Below are positions 24,567 to 34,161 of a stretch of 34,275 bases of DNA, piece by piece (the stretch's first letter is position 1; the number at the start of each line of letters is the position of its first letter). The position numbers and the translations under genes are program-made. Origin of the DNA: Avibacterium endocarditidis (GTDB lineage Bacteria > Pseudomonadota > Gammaproteobacteria > Enterobacterales > Pasteurellaceae); contig NZ_PQVI01000013.1 of NCBI RefSeq assembly GCF_002921145.1, forward strand, positions 1-34,275. Direction: 5' to 3'. Below the pieces are notes generated by a model. That model was not told the DNA's origin. It ran no database searches and saw only the letters and a program-made list of their open reading frames with translations.

Positions 24567-25871
24567 ATGAATATACGACAAATCATCGACCAACAGCCAA
24601 TGAGCCCTTACCAATGGGCGGTTGTCGTTATGGCAACCATAATGAACCTGTTAGACGGTTTTGATGTACTTGCACTCGCCTTTACTGCCACAGGTATCCG
24701 TAACGAATTTGATTTAAGTGGCGCGGAGTTAGGCTCGTTGCTTAGTGCGGGATTATTCGGAATGACCGCCGGTTCACTCTTTCTTGCGCCCCTTGCGGAC
24801 AAAATTGGGCGTCGTCCATTATTATTAATCAGCGTATCGCTTTCTGCTGCGGGAATGTTAGGTTCATTTTTCGCTGCAGACTCCTATTCTCTCGGCATTT
24901 GGCGTGTTGTAACTGGTTTAGGCGTTGGCGGTATTTTAGTTGGTACAAATGTGCTAACCAGTGAATATTCCTCAAAAAAATGGCGTAGCCTTGCTATCAG
25001 TATTTATGCTGCAGGATTTGGTATTGGCGCGATTTTAGGGGGGCTTTTTGCTGTTGCCTTACAAGCTGAATATGGTTGGCGCTCCGTTTTCCTTGCAGGC
25101 GCAATTTTAACGGGATTATGCTTAATTTGCTTAGTATTATGGCTACCTGAATCCATTGATTATTTAATCAATAAACAACCAAAGAATGCTCAAGCTCGAT
25201 TAAACAAAATTCTGCAAAAAATCGGCATTTCCTCATTTTCTTTGCCAGAAATCAAGCAACACAAAGCGAAAGCTGCCCCTATTACCCAACTATTTAATCA
25301 ACAATATCGTCGCTCGACTTTAGCCATTTGGTTGGCCTTCTTCGCGATAATGTTTAGTTTCTATTTCATTAGCTCTTGGACGCCAGCCTTATTAAAAGAA
25401 GCTGGAATGACCACAGAACAAAGTGTCACCATTGGTATGATGATTTCTTTAGGGGGCACTTGTGGGGCATTGTTCTATGGTTTATTAGCAAGCTACTGGT
25501 CTGCGCGTAACGTCTTAATTTTATTTACGATCATTGCAGCAATTTCCGTCATTGCTTTTATTCTTTCTTCGACTGTTTTATGGCTTGCAATGGTACTAGG
25601 TGTCATCGTAGGCGCATTAATTAACGGCTGTATCAGCGGGCTTTACACCCTAAACCCAAGCATCTACGCTAGTGATATACGAGGTACAGGAGTTGGCTGG
25701 TCAATCGGCATTGGACGCATCGGCGCAATCCTCGCCCCAATGATCGCAGGCGTTTTATTAGACAAAGGGTGGGAAAAACAGAACCTTTATATTGGCGCCG
25801 CATTTGTGCTATTAATCGCAACCTTTGCTTTAATATTGTTGAAGAGAAATAGTACGATAAGGGAGTTATAG
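24567..25871 (+). CDS. MFS transporter, aromatic acid:H+ symporter-like (AAHS)
   Basis: A 434-residue, 12-helix major facilitator. The first helix carries the DG-D signature (NLLDGFDVLALAFTATG) seen in AAHS proteins such as PcaK. The loop 2-3 motif is APLADKIGRRPLLLIS, and the domain duplicate has GLLASYWSARNVLI. The substrate is unknown. AAGGA stands before the ATG. It is downstream of yhhQ and of the preQ1 aptamer without an intervening terminator, so it may be controlled with queuosine uptake and could carry a related base or nucleoside; that is inference only. A terminator follows at 25881-25907. Confidence 0.85.
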   Translation: MNIRQIIDQQPMSPYQWAVVVMATIMNLLDGFDVLALAFTATGIRNEFDLSGAELGSLLSAGLFGMTAGSLFLAPLADKIGRRPLLLISVSLSAAGMLGSFFAADSYSLGIWRVVTGLGVGGILVGTNVLTSEYSSKKWRSLAISIYAAGFGIGAILGGLFAVALQAEYGWRSVFLAGAILTGLCLICLVLWLPESIDYLINKQPKNAQARLNKILQKIGISSFSLPEIKQHKAKAAPITQLFNQQYRRSTLAIWLAFFAIMFSFYFISSWTPALLKEAGMTTEQSVTIGMMISLGGTCGALFYGLLASYWSARNVLILFTIIAAISVIAFILSSTVLWLAMVLGVIVGALINGCISGLYTLNPSIYASDIRGTGVGWSIGIGRIGAILAPMIAGVLLDKGWEKQNLYIGAAFVLLIATFALILLKRNSTIREL

Positions 25872-25880
25872 TAAAAATAA

Positions 25881-25907
25881 AAGCTGATAGCCATAAACTA
25901 TCAGCTT
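25881..25907. terminator. Bidirectional terminator between the MFS gene and the phosphatase gene
   Basis: Perfect 10-pair stem (25881-25890 with 25898-25907), loop of 7, followed by T-rich sequence on the plus strand and by TTTTA on the minus. It serves the convergent MFS and phosphatase genes. Confidence 0.88.
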
Positions 25908-25930
25908 TTTTATAAAAAGTGCGGTGGTTT

Positions 25931-26400
25931 TTAGCAATGTTTTTCTTTACGGATATGTTCTAACAGCGCATCGCAACATTGATCCAATAATTCATAGGTT
26001 TGCGTGAAGTTTTTGGTGTACCAAGGATCAGGGATATGATCGATACCAAGATTTGGACAAAGCTGGGTGATTTGAAATAATTTGTCTGGGTGATGCCCAA
26101 ATAATTTTTCCAAATCCGCTAAATTTTGGTTGTCCATTGCAATCAGATAATCAAAATCTTGCCAATCTTTTGACCGCACTTTTCGGCTAGTAAAGCCTTT
26201 ATTATCAATATGATGTAATTCAAGGGTTTCTGCTGTACCGCAGTGCATATCCTCGCCATCGTGCCAGCCTGATGTGCCAGCGCTGTCGCTGATAATTTAT
26301 TCGATAAGCCTGCTTGTTTCACTTTTTCGCGGAAAAGATATTCTGCCATTGGGGAACGGCAGATGTTCCCCAAGCAGACAAAAAGCACCTTCACTGTCAT
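25931..26400 (-). CDS. Low-molecular-weight protein-tyrosine phosphatase (frameshift)
   Basis: Cytosolic phosphatase of the LMW-PTP family. The active loop is VLFVCLGNICRSPMAEYLF (Cys9, Arg15) and the general-acid aspartate is in IPDPWYTKNF. The frame breaks at 26287, where one C (G on the coding strand) is missing; adding it restores SADSAGTSGWHDGED. Corrected length is 156 residues, the usual size. The ATG at 26400 overlaps the rimO stop by one base (TAATG). No tyrosine kinase or capsule genes lie near, so a general role is more likely than one in exopolysaccharide. Confidence 0.9.
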
Positions 26401-27731
26401 TAGCACGTTCCCCATAAATCATATTCATCCGCTTGCGTGATGGTAACGTTAATCACTTGTCCCACGCTGACCGCTTGGTTTGACAGGTTATCCACATAAA
26501 CCACACCATCAATTTCTGGTGCGTCTGCCATTGAGCGTCCGATAATGACCTCTTCGTCAATTTCGTCCACAATCACAGGTAGCGTTTTGCCGATTTTTTG
26601 CTGTAAACGCTGTGCTGAAATGGCCTGTTGCACTTGCATAAAGCGGTGGAAGCGTTCTTCTTTTACCTCTTCTGGCACTTGATCTGGCATATCTGTAGCG
26701 ACTGCACCTTCTACCGGGCTAAATTTAAAACAGCCAACGCGATCTAATTGTGCTTCTTGCAAGAAATCTAATAGTTGTTGGAAATCTTCTTCCGTTTCCC
26801 CCGGAAAACCTACGATAAAAGTCGAACGCAAGGTTAATTCAGGGCAAATTTCACGCCATTTTTTAATTCGTTCAAGGGTGCGATCGATTGAACCAGGGCG
26901 TTTCATCGCTTTGAGAATTTTCGGGCTGGCGTGTTGTAATGGAATATCCAAGTACGGCAAAATTTTGCCCTCCGCCATTAATGGAATCAAATTATCCACG
27001 TGCGGATAAGGATAAACATAATGCAAACGCACCCAAATGCCTAAGGTGGCCAACTGTTCGCACAAGCTGATGAGCGTGTTTTTAATCGGCTTACCATTCC
27101 AGAAAACCGTCTTGTTTTGGTTTTCTTTGCTTTGATCTAAAGAATAAGCAGAGGTATCTTGCGACACGATAAGCAACTCTTTCACACCAGCATCGGCAAG
27201 GCGTTTGGCTTCATCTAACACTTGCGTAATTGGACGGCTATCTAAATCCCCACGCATTGAAGGAATAATGCAGAACGTACAACGATGATCGCAGCCTTCA
27301 GAAATTTTCAAATAAGCATAATGTTTTGGCGTGAGCTTCACCCCTTGCGCTGGCACAAGGCTGATATAAGGATTATGGGCAGGCTTTGGCACATATTTAT
27401 GCACCTGTTCCATCACCGCTTCATAGCTATGAGGGCCAGTCACTTCCAACACTTTTGGGTGAACTTCACGAATGCGATCTTCTTTCGCTCCCAGACAGCC
27501 CGTTACAATCACCTTGCCGTTTTCTTCCAATGCTTCGCCGATCGCTTCTAGCGACTCTTGCACTGCGCTGTCAATAAATCCGCAGGTATTAACGATCACT
27601 AAATCGGCATTTTCATAACTCGGAATAATGTTATATCCGTCAGAACGCAACTCCGTTAAAATACGCTCTGAATCCACTAAATTCTTAGGACAACCTAAGC
27701 TAATAAAACCAATATTTGGCGCTGAACTCAT
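26400..27731 (-). CDS. rimO: Ribosomal protein S12 methylthiotransferase
   Basis: Radical-SAM enzyme that methylthiolates an aspartate of ribosomal protein S12. The 443-residue protein has the N-terminal MTTase domain with three cluster cysteines ([25 protein letters not shown]). The radical SAM CxxxCxxC is [19 protein letters not shown], and a C-terminal TRAM domain covers about 378-440. The IPSMRGD and DIPLQHASP segments separate RimO from MiaB. The frame is intact. It is co-transcribed with the phosphatase gene. Confidence 0.96.
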   Translation of the reverse strand: MSSAPNIGFISLGCPKNLVDSERILTELRSDGYNIIPSYENADLVIVNTCGFIDSAVQESLEAIGEALEENGKVIVTGCLGAKEDRIREVHPKVLEVTGPHSYEAVMEQVHKYVPKPAHNPYISLVPAQGVKLTPKHYAYLKISEGCDHRCTFCIIPSMRGDLDSRPITQVLDEAKRLADAGVKELLIVSQDTSAYSLDQSKENQNKTVFWNGKPIKNTLISLCEQLATLGIWVRLHYVYPYPHVDNLIPLMAEGKILPYLDIPLQHASPKILKAMKRPGSIDRTLERIKKWREICPELTLRSTFIVGFPGETEEDFQQLLDFLQEAQLDRVGCFKFSPVEGAVATDMPDQVPEEVKEERFHRFMQVQQAISAQRLQQKIGKTLPVIVDEIDEEVIIGRSMADAPEIDGVVYVDNLSNQAVSVGQVINVTITQADEYDLWGTC

Positions 27732-27793
27732 ACAATAATCTCAATAATCACTCAAAACGGTGCATTGTACAAAATTCGTATGCAAAAGGCGAT

Positions 27794-27831
27794 AAGTGCG
27801 GGGAAATTTCGCGGAAAAAAGCACCGCACTT
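27794..27831. repeat. Imperfect inverted uptake-signal pair upstream of rimO
   Basis: AAGTGCGG (27794-27801) and CCGCACTT (27824-27831) face each other across 22 bases. With the next pair at 27879-27917 this makes four uptake signals in about 125 bases of the dcuC-rimO gap. Confidence 0.6.
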
Positions 27832-27878
27832 TATAACGAAAAAGCCATTAGTTTTTCAACAAAAACGGGAAAACAAGC

Positions 27879-27917
27879 AAGTGCGGTAAAAATTTGTTGA
27901 ATTTTTTCACCGCACTT
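27879..27917 (-). terminator. dcuC terminator from inverted uptake signals
   Basis: AAGTGCGGT (27879-27887) pairs with ACCGCACTT (27909-27917), and inner A/T runs extend the stem. It lies 21 bases beyond the dcuC stop on the minus strand. T-rich sequence after it is modest. Confidence 0.65.
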
Positions 27918-27938
27918 TTATTTGTTATGCCTGCTTAG

Positions 27939-29231
27939 TTAAAGCATAAATAATGCTAAGAATAACACCGCAAGCACCATTCCTAAGCCAGTACGTTTGA
28001 CAATTTCCACTGGGCTAACCATTGCTAGACCAGCGCATACAATGGTTACGCCAGCAATAGGAGAAGCGGTGCGTCCGATAGCACCTGCGATAGCCGCTGC
28101 CATACCAAGATTTAAGTGGGTATAGCCTAATTCTACCGCGTGTGGTGTTACCGCCGTGTTGAAAGCAATGGCTGCCGCATCGCCAGAACCAGTGAGCAAG
28201 CCCATTAAGAATGGCCCAATGGTTGCACCCCAGCGGACGAATTCGTTGGAATGTTTAAGGAACTCAATGGCGCTGTCAATGGCACCGGTGGATTTTAATC
28301 CTGCCACAAAAACGCTGGCGGAAATAATGATACCTAGCACGTTTGCATAAGCACTGCCCATTCCGTTAAAGAATTCTTCGGTAATTTTCGCTGGAGAAAC
28401 ACGGGTTACAATGATGGCGTAAATTGCACCAATTAACATTGCTTGTGGTACGCCCATTTTTGTCCACGCCAGCGCTGGGATTTCTTGTAAAGACGTACCG
28501 CCGATCACCAAAATCACCAACGGCAATAAAGGCGCAATGGCAAAAAGGAGGTTCGATTTTTGGAAAGATTGTTCTGCTTCTTTCGCTTCAGCTAAATAGG
28601 CTTGGCGGTGTTCTTCACCGTAATCTTTCAACATTAATGCAACCAAGGTTAGTGAAACTGCCGCAATCGCCCCTGCGATCATTGTGTAAGGCGCGTGAGA
28701 TAGGTTCACTTGCGTGATGGTTAAGTTGGACATTTCCGCGATCATTGCAGAATGAGAAGAACCTGGACTCATCATTGAGCCGAACGTTCCTGCCAAAATC
28801 GCAGCCCCCGCAGTGGCAGGGCGTACGCCAGCACTTTTTAGCACGGGGATTAAGGTTGCGCCAACTGCAGCGGCACAACCAGCAGCAGAAGGGATCGCAA
28901 TATTAATAAAGAAGGTGATGATCGTGGCAAAAGGGATTAAGAAAAATCTGAGTCCTGAAAGCGGTTTCGTCATTAAATGCACCAGATGAGAGTCGCATTT
29001 TGTGTATTTCATTACATAAGCAAAACCCATACTAGAACAGATCGCCATAATCAAGCCGCCGCTGGTCATTGATTTTGCAAAAGCGTCCAGCGCGCCCATT
29101 GGGTTTAGGGTGAGTAAGGACATCATCAACCCGAAGCCAATTAATACGGTGCGCGTTTCATATTTTTTTACCAGTAAATAAACCGCAGCGATAACGCCCA
29201 AAATCGCTACAAAAGATTTAAGTTCAAGCAT
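27939..29231 (-). CDS. dcuC: DcuC-family C4-dicarboxylate transporter
   Basis: Polytopic inner-membrane carrier of 430 residues. DcuC-type marks are IPSAAGCAAAVGATLIPVL, YANVLGIIISASVFVAGLKS, LTGSGDAAAIAFNTAVTPHA, GRTASPIAGV and VEIVKRTG. DcuC proteins move fumarate, succinate, malate or aspartate, often in anaerobic respiration. It begins 11 bases after pepE, so it is one operon with a dipeptidase that frees aspartate, which fits aspartate or succinate transport. The promoter region has an FNR/CRP-like site. A few other families in this superfamily look alike, so the exact substrate is not certain. Confidence 0.8.
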   Translation of the reverse strand: MLELKSFVAILGVIAAVYLLVKKYETRTVLIGFGLMMSLLTLNPMGALDAFAKSMTSGGLIMAICSSMGFAYVMKYTKCDSHLVHLMTKPLSGLRFFLIPFATIITFFINIAIPSAAGCAAAVGATLIPVLKSAGVRPATAGAAILAGTFGSMMSPGSSHSAMIAEMSNLTITQVNLSHAPYTMIAGAIAAVSLTLVALMLKDYGEEHRQAYLAEAKEAEQSFQKSNLLFAIAPLLPLVILVIGGTSLQEIPALAWTKMGVPQAMLIGAIYAIIVTRVSPAKITEEFFNGMGSAYANVLGIIISASVFVAGLKSTGAIDSAIEFLKHSNEFVRWGATIGPFLMGLLTGSGDAAAIAFNTAVTPHAVELGYTHLNLGMAAAIAGAIGRTASPIAGVTIVCAGLAMVSPVEIVKRTGLGMVLAVLFLALFML

Positions 29232-29242
29232 TTTTCTTCTCC

Positions 29243-29962
29243 TTAGTAATCAAAGGTAACACCGCTTGCATAGCGTTCACATTGGCCATTTTTGCTGAAT
29301 TTTAGCACCGCACTTTGCTGTGCTTCGCTAATGTCCAGCACTTTGGCTTGATTGCCTTGAATCTGTAATGCCGTGCCTTCAGGCAAGGCGTAAACGTGGG
29401 ATTCAGGATTGACAATCAAAAATTCCGCCAAGCGTTCTTCACGGCTTTCACCGTTATGCCCTGCAATTTTGCCAGAAATAAAGTGTGGATTAAGTTGATG
29501 TGGGAAAAGATTTAAAGCATCAAAAGAAGGCGGATAAAGAATTGGCATATCATTGGTGGTCATAATGGTTTTGCCTGCCACATTTGCTCCTGCGCTCCAA
29601 CCGAAATAAGGTGTGCCTTGTTGTATTTTTTGGCGAATGGCATCTAATAAATGGTGTTCATACAGCCCATTGAGCAGGCAGAACGTGTTGCCGCCGCCAA
29701 TGGCGATCACATCAGCTTGCTCAATAATATCTAAATGACGCTTGCCACGATGGACAGAAACCACGTCCATTTCTAGCTCTGTCAAGGCTTGTTGCACCAG
29801 CGTTTCATACTCATCATAACTACGGCTCACACCTGCATAAGGCACAAATCCAATAGTTTTTCCTTTGTATGCAGAAAGAAAGCTTTTCAGCCACGGCATA
29901 CAATGCACGAGATAACCCGTATTTTGGTATTTGGAACCGCTCATTAAAAGCATATTTTTCAT
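29243..29962 (-). CDS. pepE: Peptidase E (alpha-aspartyl dipeptidase)
   Basis: Serine peptidase of family S51 that cleaves Asp-X dipeptides in the cytoplasm. The 239-residue protein has the nucleophile elbow [11 protein letters not shown] (Ser near 122), [10 protein letters not shown], and the histidine region [20 protein letters not shown]. The start is supported by GGAGG. It is the first gene of a pepE-dcuC operon; the upstream 203 bases hold an FNR/CRP-like site. The frame is intact. Confidence 0.93.
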   Translation of the reverse strand: MKNMLLMSGSKYQNTGYLVHCMPWLKSFLSAYKGKTIGFVPYAGVSRSYDEYETLVQQALTELEMDVVSVHRGKRHLDIIEQADVIAIGGGNTFCLLNGLYEHHLLDAIRQKIQQGTPYFGWSAGANVAGKTIMTTNDMPILYPPSFDALNLFPHQLNPHFISGKIAGHNGESREERLAEFLIVNPESHVYALPEGTALQIQGNQAKVLDISEAQQSAVLKFSKNGQCERYASGVTFDY

Positions 29963-30052
29963 TCTTGCCTCCTTGTGAATGCGAAAAATAACCTGTTAGG
30001 GTTAAGTGATTACAAGGAACATTATGCGTAGGAATAACAAAAAAGGCACGAG

Positions 30053-30090
30053 ATTTACAATAAAAAGGTGAATTTCTTGATGTGTATCAC
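30053..30090 (-). promoter_or_regulatory. FNR/CRP-like site and promoter of pepE-dcuC
   Basis: TTGAT-GTGT-ATCAC (30077-30090 on the plus strand) matches the FNR consensus TTGAT-N4-ATCAA in 9 of 10 positions; the minus strand also reads TGTGA-N6-TCAAG, a half-perfect CRP site. A TAAATC -10 (30053-30058) on the minus strand would put the site near -38 to -41. Anaerobic activation would suit a C4-dicarboxylate carrier. Confidence 0.55.
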
Positions 30091-30165
30091 AAAAAATCCA
30101 CACCCATTTAATCTTCGACTAAATGCGGTGTGGATAAGTGCGGTTGTTTTTTGACGAGAATTTAA

Positions 30166-30774
30166 TTAGTGTTTACAACCACCGTTTCCGCAGCAGCCTT
30201 CGCCGTCGTGATGGTGGTGATCGTGGTCATGATGATGGTGATGATGACCGCCGCAACCACAGCCGTGTCCTTCTTCATCGCTATCACCGTGTCCGCCACA
30301 GCAACCGCCCTCTTGGTGGATATGACCGTGTGCGATTTCTTCTAAAGTTGCTTCGCGAGTTGCCACCACTTCCACATCAAAAAGTAATTCTTGACCTGCA
30401 AGCATATGGTTGCCGTCCACTACCACATCATTTTCACCCACTTCCGTGATCACCACAGGTAATGGGCCAACATCTGTATCTGCGATAAAACGCATTCCAG
30501 CTACAAGCTCGTCAACGCCAACAAACACATCTTTTGGCACACGTTGCACTAAATTTTCATTGTATTCGCCATAACCTTCTTCTGGTTTTACACGAACTTC
30601 AAATTTATCACCAACGGATTTTCCCTCTAAGGCTTTTTCTAAGCCAATCACTAAATTATTATGCCCTTGTAAATATTCTAACGGCTGATTTACTGGGGCT
30701 TCATCAACTAATACACCGTCTTCGGTGCGAACTTGGTAAGCAATGCTCACCACAACATTTTTTGCAACTTTCAT
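30166..30774 (-). CDS. slyD: FKBP-type prolyl isomerase and metallochaperone SlyD
   Basis: Cytoplasmic peptidyl-prolyl isomerase/chaperone that also stores nickel for hydrogenase maturation. The 202-residue protein has the FKBP core (MKVAKNVVVSIAYQV, EYLQGHNNLVIGLEKALEGK), the insert-in-flap domain (about 70-125) and a tail of about 55 residues with runs of His, Cys, Gly and Asp, similar to E. coli SlyD. The Cys-rich ending CCGNGGCKH may bind nickel or zinc. GAGG precedes the ATG. It is separated from pepE and the SIMPL gene and likely has its own promoter. Confidence 0.96.
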   Translation of the reverse strand: MKVAKNVVVSIAYQVRTEDGVLVDEAPVNQPLEYLQGHNNLVIGLEKALEGKSVGDKFEVRVKPEEGYGEYNENLVQRVPKDVFVGVDELVAGMRFIADTDVGPLPVVITEVGENDVVVDGNHMLAGQELLFDVEVVATREATLEEIAHGHIHQEGGCCGGHGDSDEEGHGCGCGGHHHHHHDHDHHHHDGEGCCGNGGCKH

Positions 30775-30833
30775 TTATAACCTCGTTGGCTTGTAAAATT
30801 GCCCCATTGTATAGGAAATGGGGCAGGCTGTCA

Positions 30834-31533
30834 TTATTCCTGAACAAGCTGAATTTTCGCCTCAATGCTTGCTCTTACGTTAGCTTTGCCATTGCCTAAT
30901 TGCACTTCATCATTTGACATTGAACTTGCCATTTTCGCCATTGCATAAGGGCGAGCCACAAAGCGTCCGCTTTCCATTGGCGTGCGGATATTCAATTCCA
31001 CAATTTTATAGCCTTTCGCCCCAAGCGATTGTTGAATTAATGTGGCTTTGCGGTTTAATTGTGTCAGCGCTTGTTGCATCATTTCATCTTCAATGCGATT
31101 AATTGCGTCAGAAGACACTTGAGAGTTCACATATTCAATCGCTAAAAGACCATTCAGCTCACTGATGGCTTTTGATAACGCCTCATTATTTTTACTTTGT
31201 AGCATTAACTGCCCACGAGCGATCCAGCCATTTTGTTTTCCCTCGCCATTATAACGCACGCGTGTGCTGCGGGAATTATCACGCAATTCCACGTCATCAG
31301 GATAGGCTTTTAAAATCTCAAAAGCACGATTTATTTTGCCGTTAATTTCCTTATTAGCTAACGCAAGATCTTTATTTTCTGCTTGGATAAATAATGTTGC
31401 TTGCAATAGATCGTGGGCAATTTCTTTTTCAACCTCCACATCAAAATTAATCACATTATTGTTGCTCACAGGGGGTTGCCAAGGCAGAAAGTGGTAATGC
31501 CATTAAGGCAAAAGTCAGTTGTTTTAAGCGCAT
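30834..31533 (-). CDS. SIMPL-domain periplasmic protein (frameshift in the signal peptide)
   Basis: DUF541/SIMPL-domain protein of the YggE type, associated in other bacteria with stress tolerance. The ATG at 31533 begins a signal peptide (MRLKQLTFALMALPLSALA). The mature part starts with VSNNNVINFDVEVEKEI and ends KANVRASIEAKIQLVQE; the middle contains RTPMESGRFVARPYAMA. The frame breaks at a G5 run (31471-31475 on plus); one base fewer joins signal peptide and body as SALATPVSNNNV, giving about 232 residues. The shorter frame starting with a GTG at 31469 lacks the signal peptide and is probably an artefact. Confidence 0.85.
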
Positions 31534-31619
31534 AAAAATCCTTATAAATTAATTGATTTGTTGCCATATCGACAGGTAAAAAGGCGAATAGTTCCGAAAA
31601 TAAAAAATCCATAAAAAAG

Positions 31620-31656
31620 CACCGCACTGATATTTTGGTAAAAATAAAGTGCGGTG
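31620..31656 (-). terminator. rraB terminator from inverted uptake signals
   Basis: CACCGCACT (31620-31628) pairs with AGTGCGGTG (31648-31656); on the minus strand GCTTTTTT follows. It lies 26 bases after the rraB stop. The gap 31534-31681 contains nothing else clear. Confidence 0.8.
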
Positions 31657-31681
31657 GGATTTTTACAAATTTTGCTGAGTT

Positions 31682-32092
31682 TTATTCTTCGTCATCAAAA
31701 AACTCGCCGTCTTCTCCATATTCATCTTCTTGTGCATTAGGATCTTCAAAATAGGTTCCCCAGCCATCATAAATGCCGTTAAATTTAGCAATCAATGGGA
31801 ATAATTCTTTCTGTTGAGCATCAATTAATTCTGCCTTTAATTCAATTTCGCTAATGGCATCAAAAGAAAATAAGGTTTTGCCATCTTCATCTTGCCATTC
31901 TTCTGCGTCAGACACTTCATAACCTGCCTTAAACACATCAACGGCAATTTTTTCCAATTTATCAAAATCATAATGCGAAATATGATGCTCAATAATATAA
32001 AGCGCAGCAGGATCACTGCCATCATTAAGCAGGTCACGAATAATTTCACGCGTTGTAGCTTGAGATTCTTCTACTGTTGGAATAGCGTCCAT
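31682..32092 (-). CDS. rraB: Regulator of ribonuclease E activity B
   Basis: Small acidic protein that binds RNase E and changes mRNA decay. The 136-residue protein has [52 protein letters not shown] and a very acidic C-terminus, as in E. coli RraB (138). AAAGGAG precedes the ATG. It is preceded by a terminator, so it likely has its own promoter. Confidence 0.95.
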   Translation of the reverse strand: MDAIPTVEESQATTREIIRDLLNDGSDPAALYIIEHHISHYDFDKLEKIAVDVFKAGYEVSDAEEWQDEDGKTLFSFDAISEIELKAELIDAQQKELFPLIAKFNGIYDGWGTYFEDPNAQEDEYGEDGEFFDDEE

Positions 32093-32165
32093 TGTTGTTC
32101 TCCTTTTAGAAATAAGTGAATATTGAGCATTATTTTACTACGTTATTCAAATTTAGGATAAAAAA

Positions 32166-32190
32166 AATCTTCCTACTTATGAGGAAGATT
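32166..32190. terminator. mscL terminator
   Basis: Nine-pair stem (32166-32174 with 32182-32190, loop of 7) flanked by A7 and T5, so it can work in both directions. It lies 17 bases after the mscL stop. Confidence 0.9.
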
Positions 32191-32206
32191 TTTTCTAATC
32201 AGCGAA

Positions 32207-32605
32207 TTATTTTTTTAATAAATCACGGATTTCAGTTAATAATTTTTCTTCATTTGAAGGCTCAGCAGGTGCTGCTTCTGGCTCTTCTGCTGGTTTCTTC
32301 ATTTTATTCATACCTTTAACGACTAAGAAAATTGCGAACGCAATAATCACGAAGTCAACGATATTTTGTACGAATACACCGTAGTTTAAAGTCACTGCTG
32401 GCACATCACCTACCGCTTCTTTCAATACAACGTGTAAATCTTTGAAATCTACGCCGCCTGTGAGTAAACCTAAAACAGGCATAATCACATCAGCAACAAA
32501 TGAACTTACGATTTTACCAAATGCACCGCCGATAACCACACCGACAGCCATATCCACGACATTACCGCGCATTGCAAATTCGCGGAACTCTTTCATAAAA
32601 CTCAT
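32207..32605 (-). CDS. mscL: Large-conductance mechanosensitive channel MscL
   Basis: Homopentameric emergency channel that opens during hypo-osmotic shock. At 132 residues it is near the E. coli length (136). Features: the N-terminal amphipathic helix ([15 protein letters not shown]), pore helix TM1 ([20 protein letters not shown]), TM2 ([20 protein letters not shown]) and the C-terminal bundle helix ([15 protein letters not shown]). It lies 88 bases downstream of trkA; whether they share a transcript is unclear. Confidence 0.98.
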   Translation of the reverse strand: MSFMKEFREFAMRGNVVDMAVGVVIGGAFGKIVSSFVADVIMPVLGLLTGGVDFKDLHVVLKEAVGDVPAVTLNYGVFVQNIVDFVIIAFAIFLVVKGMNKMKKPAEEPEAAPAEPSNEEKLLTEIRDLLKK

Positions 32606-32693
32606 AAAATACTCCTAAATAAAAGGCTGAAAGGATTAATCAGCGGCGGCTATTATATGTACTAAAAAGGATAAGTACAGCATTTTTTCATTT

Positions 32694-34070
32694 TTAGATA
32701 AAAAATGCACTCGGCTGGAATAATTTTTCTACATCTGGAATATATTTTTTATCACTCACATACACCACAATGCGATCATCTTCTTCAATCACTAAACTTT
32801 TTCGTGCAATCATCACATCATCGCCACGCAACACTGCGCCAATAATTGCCCCCGCAGGTAACTTGATGTCAGACACTTGTCGCCCAATCACATTAGAAGA
32901 TTCCGCTTCACCGTGTACCACAATTTCTAAAGCTTCGGCGATACCGTGACGTAAAGACACCACGCTCCCCACATCACCTTTACGAATATGCCCAAGCAAG
33001 GCAGAAATGGTCGCCTGCTGTGGTGAAACCACAATATCCAGCGTTCCCCCTTGCAATAAATTGATATATGCCATTCGCTGGATCAGCACCATCGCCTTTT
33101 TCGCCCCTAAGCGTTTAGCGAGCAAGGCAGACATAATGTTCGCTTCATCATCACTGGTAAGCGAAAGAAAAACATCAATATTTTCAATATGTTCTTCAAA
33201 TAACAAGGATTGATCAGAAGCATCACCGCAAAAAACTAACGTCTTTGATAAACGCTCTGCCAACGCAGTGGCACGTTCAGGATTACGTTCAATCAATTTT
33301 ACTGAACATTGCTCTTCCAAACGTTTTGCCACGCCGCTACCAATATTTCCGCCACCAATAATCATTATGCGTTTATAAGGTTTTTCCAAGCGCTGTAATT
33401 CGCTCATAATGGCTTTAATATGAATCGTATCGCAAATGAACGTTACTTCATCGCCTGCTTCAATAATGGTTGAACCTTGCGGACGAATCACCTTATCCTG
33501 ACGCAAAATTGACACCACACGGCAATCAATATGGGGCAGATGCTCTTTAAGCGCCGATAACGCATAGCCCACCAAAGGGCCACCATAATAAGCTTTCACC
33601 ACCACAATACTAATTCGCCCATTGGCAAAATGCGAAACCTGCAACGCCCCAGGGTAATCAATCAAGCGAACGATTTCATCGGTAACCAATTTTTCTGGCG
33701 AAATAATATGATCAATGGGGATCACATCAGGCTGAAAAAGTTTATTTTTCTCACGCAAATAATCCGCACTACGAATACGCGCGATCTTAGTTGGCGTGTT
33801 AAATAAGGTATAAGCCACTTGGCAAGCGATCATATTGGTTTCGTCTGAATTGGTTACCGCCACCACTAAATCCGCATCCGCTGCACCAGCCTCACGCAAC
33901 ACTTTCGGTGAAGATGCCACGCCATTCACCACCCGCAAATCGTGCTTATCTTGCAAAGCAAGCAGGCGATCCGCTTGGTTATCCACAAGGGTGATGTCGT
34001 TATCCTCACTCACTAAATTTTCCGCAAGGGTCGTGCCAACTTGGCCAGCGCCTAGAATGATGATTTTCAT
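32694..34070 (-). CDS. trkA: Trk potassium uptake regulator TrkA
   Basis: Peripheral NAD(H)-binding subunit controlling TrkH/TrkG potassium channels. The 458-residue protein has two RCK halves, each with a Rossmann fold: [19 protein letters not shown] at the start and [18 protein letters not shown] near residue 232, each followed by a TrkA-C domain. Length equals the E. coli protein. The ATG at 34070 begins the family sequence. In enterobacteria trkA often sits by mscL, as here. The frame is intact. Confidence 0.97.
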   Translation of the reverse strand: MKIIILGAGQVGTTLAENLVSEDNDITLVDNQADRLLALQDKHDLRVVNGVASSPKVLREAGAADADLVVAVTNSDETNMIACQVAYTLFNTPTKIARIRSADYLREKNKLFQPDVIPIDHIISPEKLVTDEIVRLIDYPGALQVSHFANGRISIVVVKAYYGGPLVGYALSALKEHLPHIDCRVVSILRQDKVIRPQGSTIIEAGDEVTFICDTIHIKAIMSELQRLEKPYKRIMIIGGGNIGSGVAKRLEEQCSVKLIERNPERATALAERLSKTLVFCGDASDQSLLFEEHIENIDVFLSLTSDDEANIMSALLAKRLGAKKAMVLIQRMAYINLLQGGTLDIVVSPQQATISALLGHIRKGDVGSVVSLRHGIAEALEIVVHGEAESSNVIGRQVSDIKLPAGAIIGAVLRGDDVMIARKSLVIEEDDRIVVYVSDKKYIPDVEKLFQPSAFFI

Positions 34071-34161
34071 TGTTGTGATCTCTTTGTTTGTGGCATTTAA
34101 TTTTTATTTGGGTTTTAGCCATTTGGCTAATTGACTTTTTCTTTGTTGCTATAACGGGTTT

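Noticed and set aside
30138-30449. 103-residue plus-strand frame opposite slyD
   Set aside because: Its Arg/His-rich composition is the reverse complement of the His-rich slyD tail.
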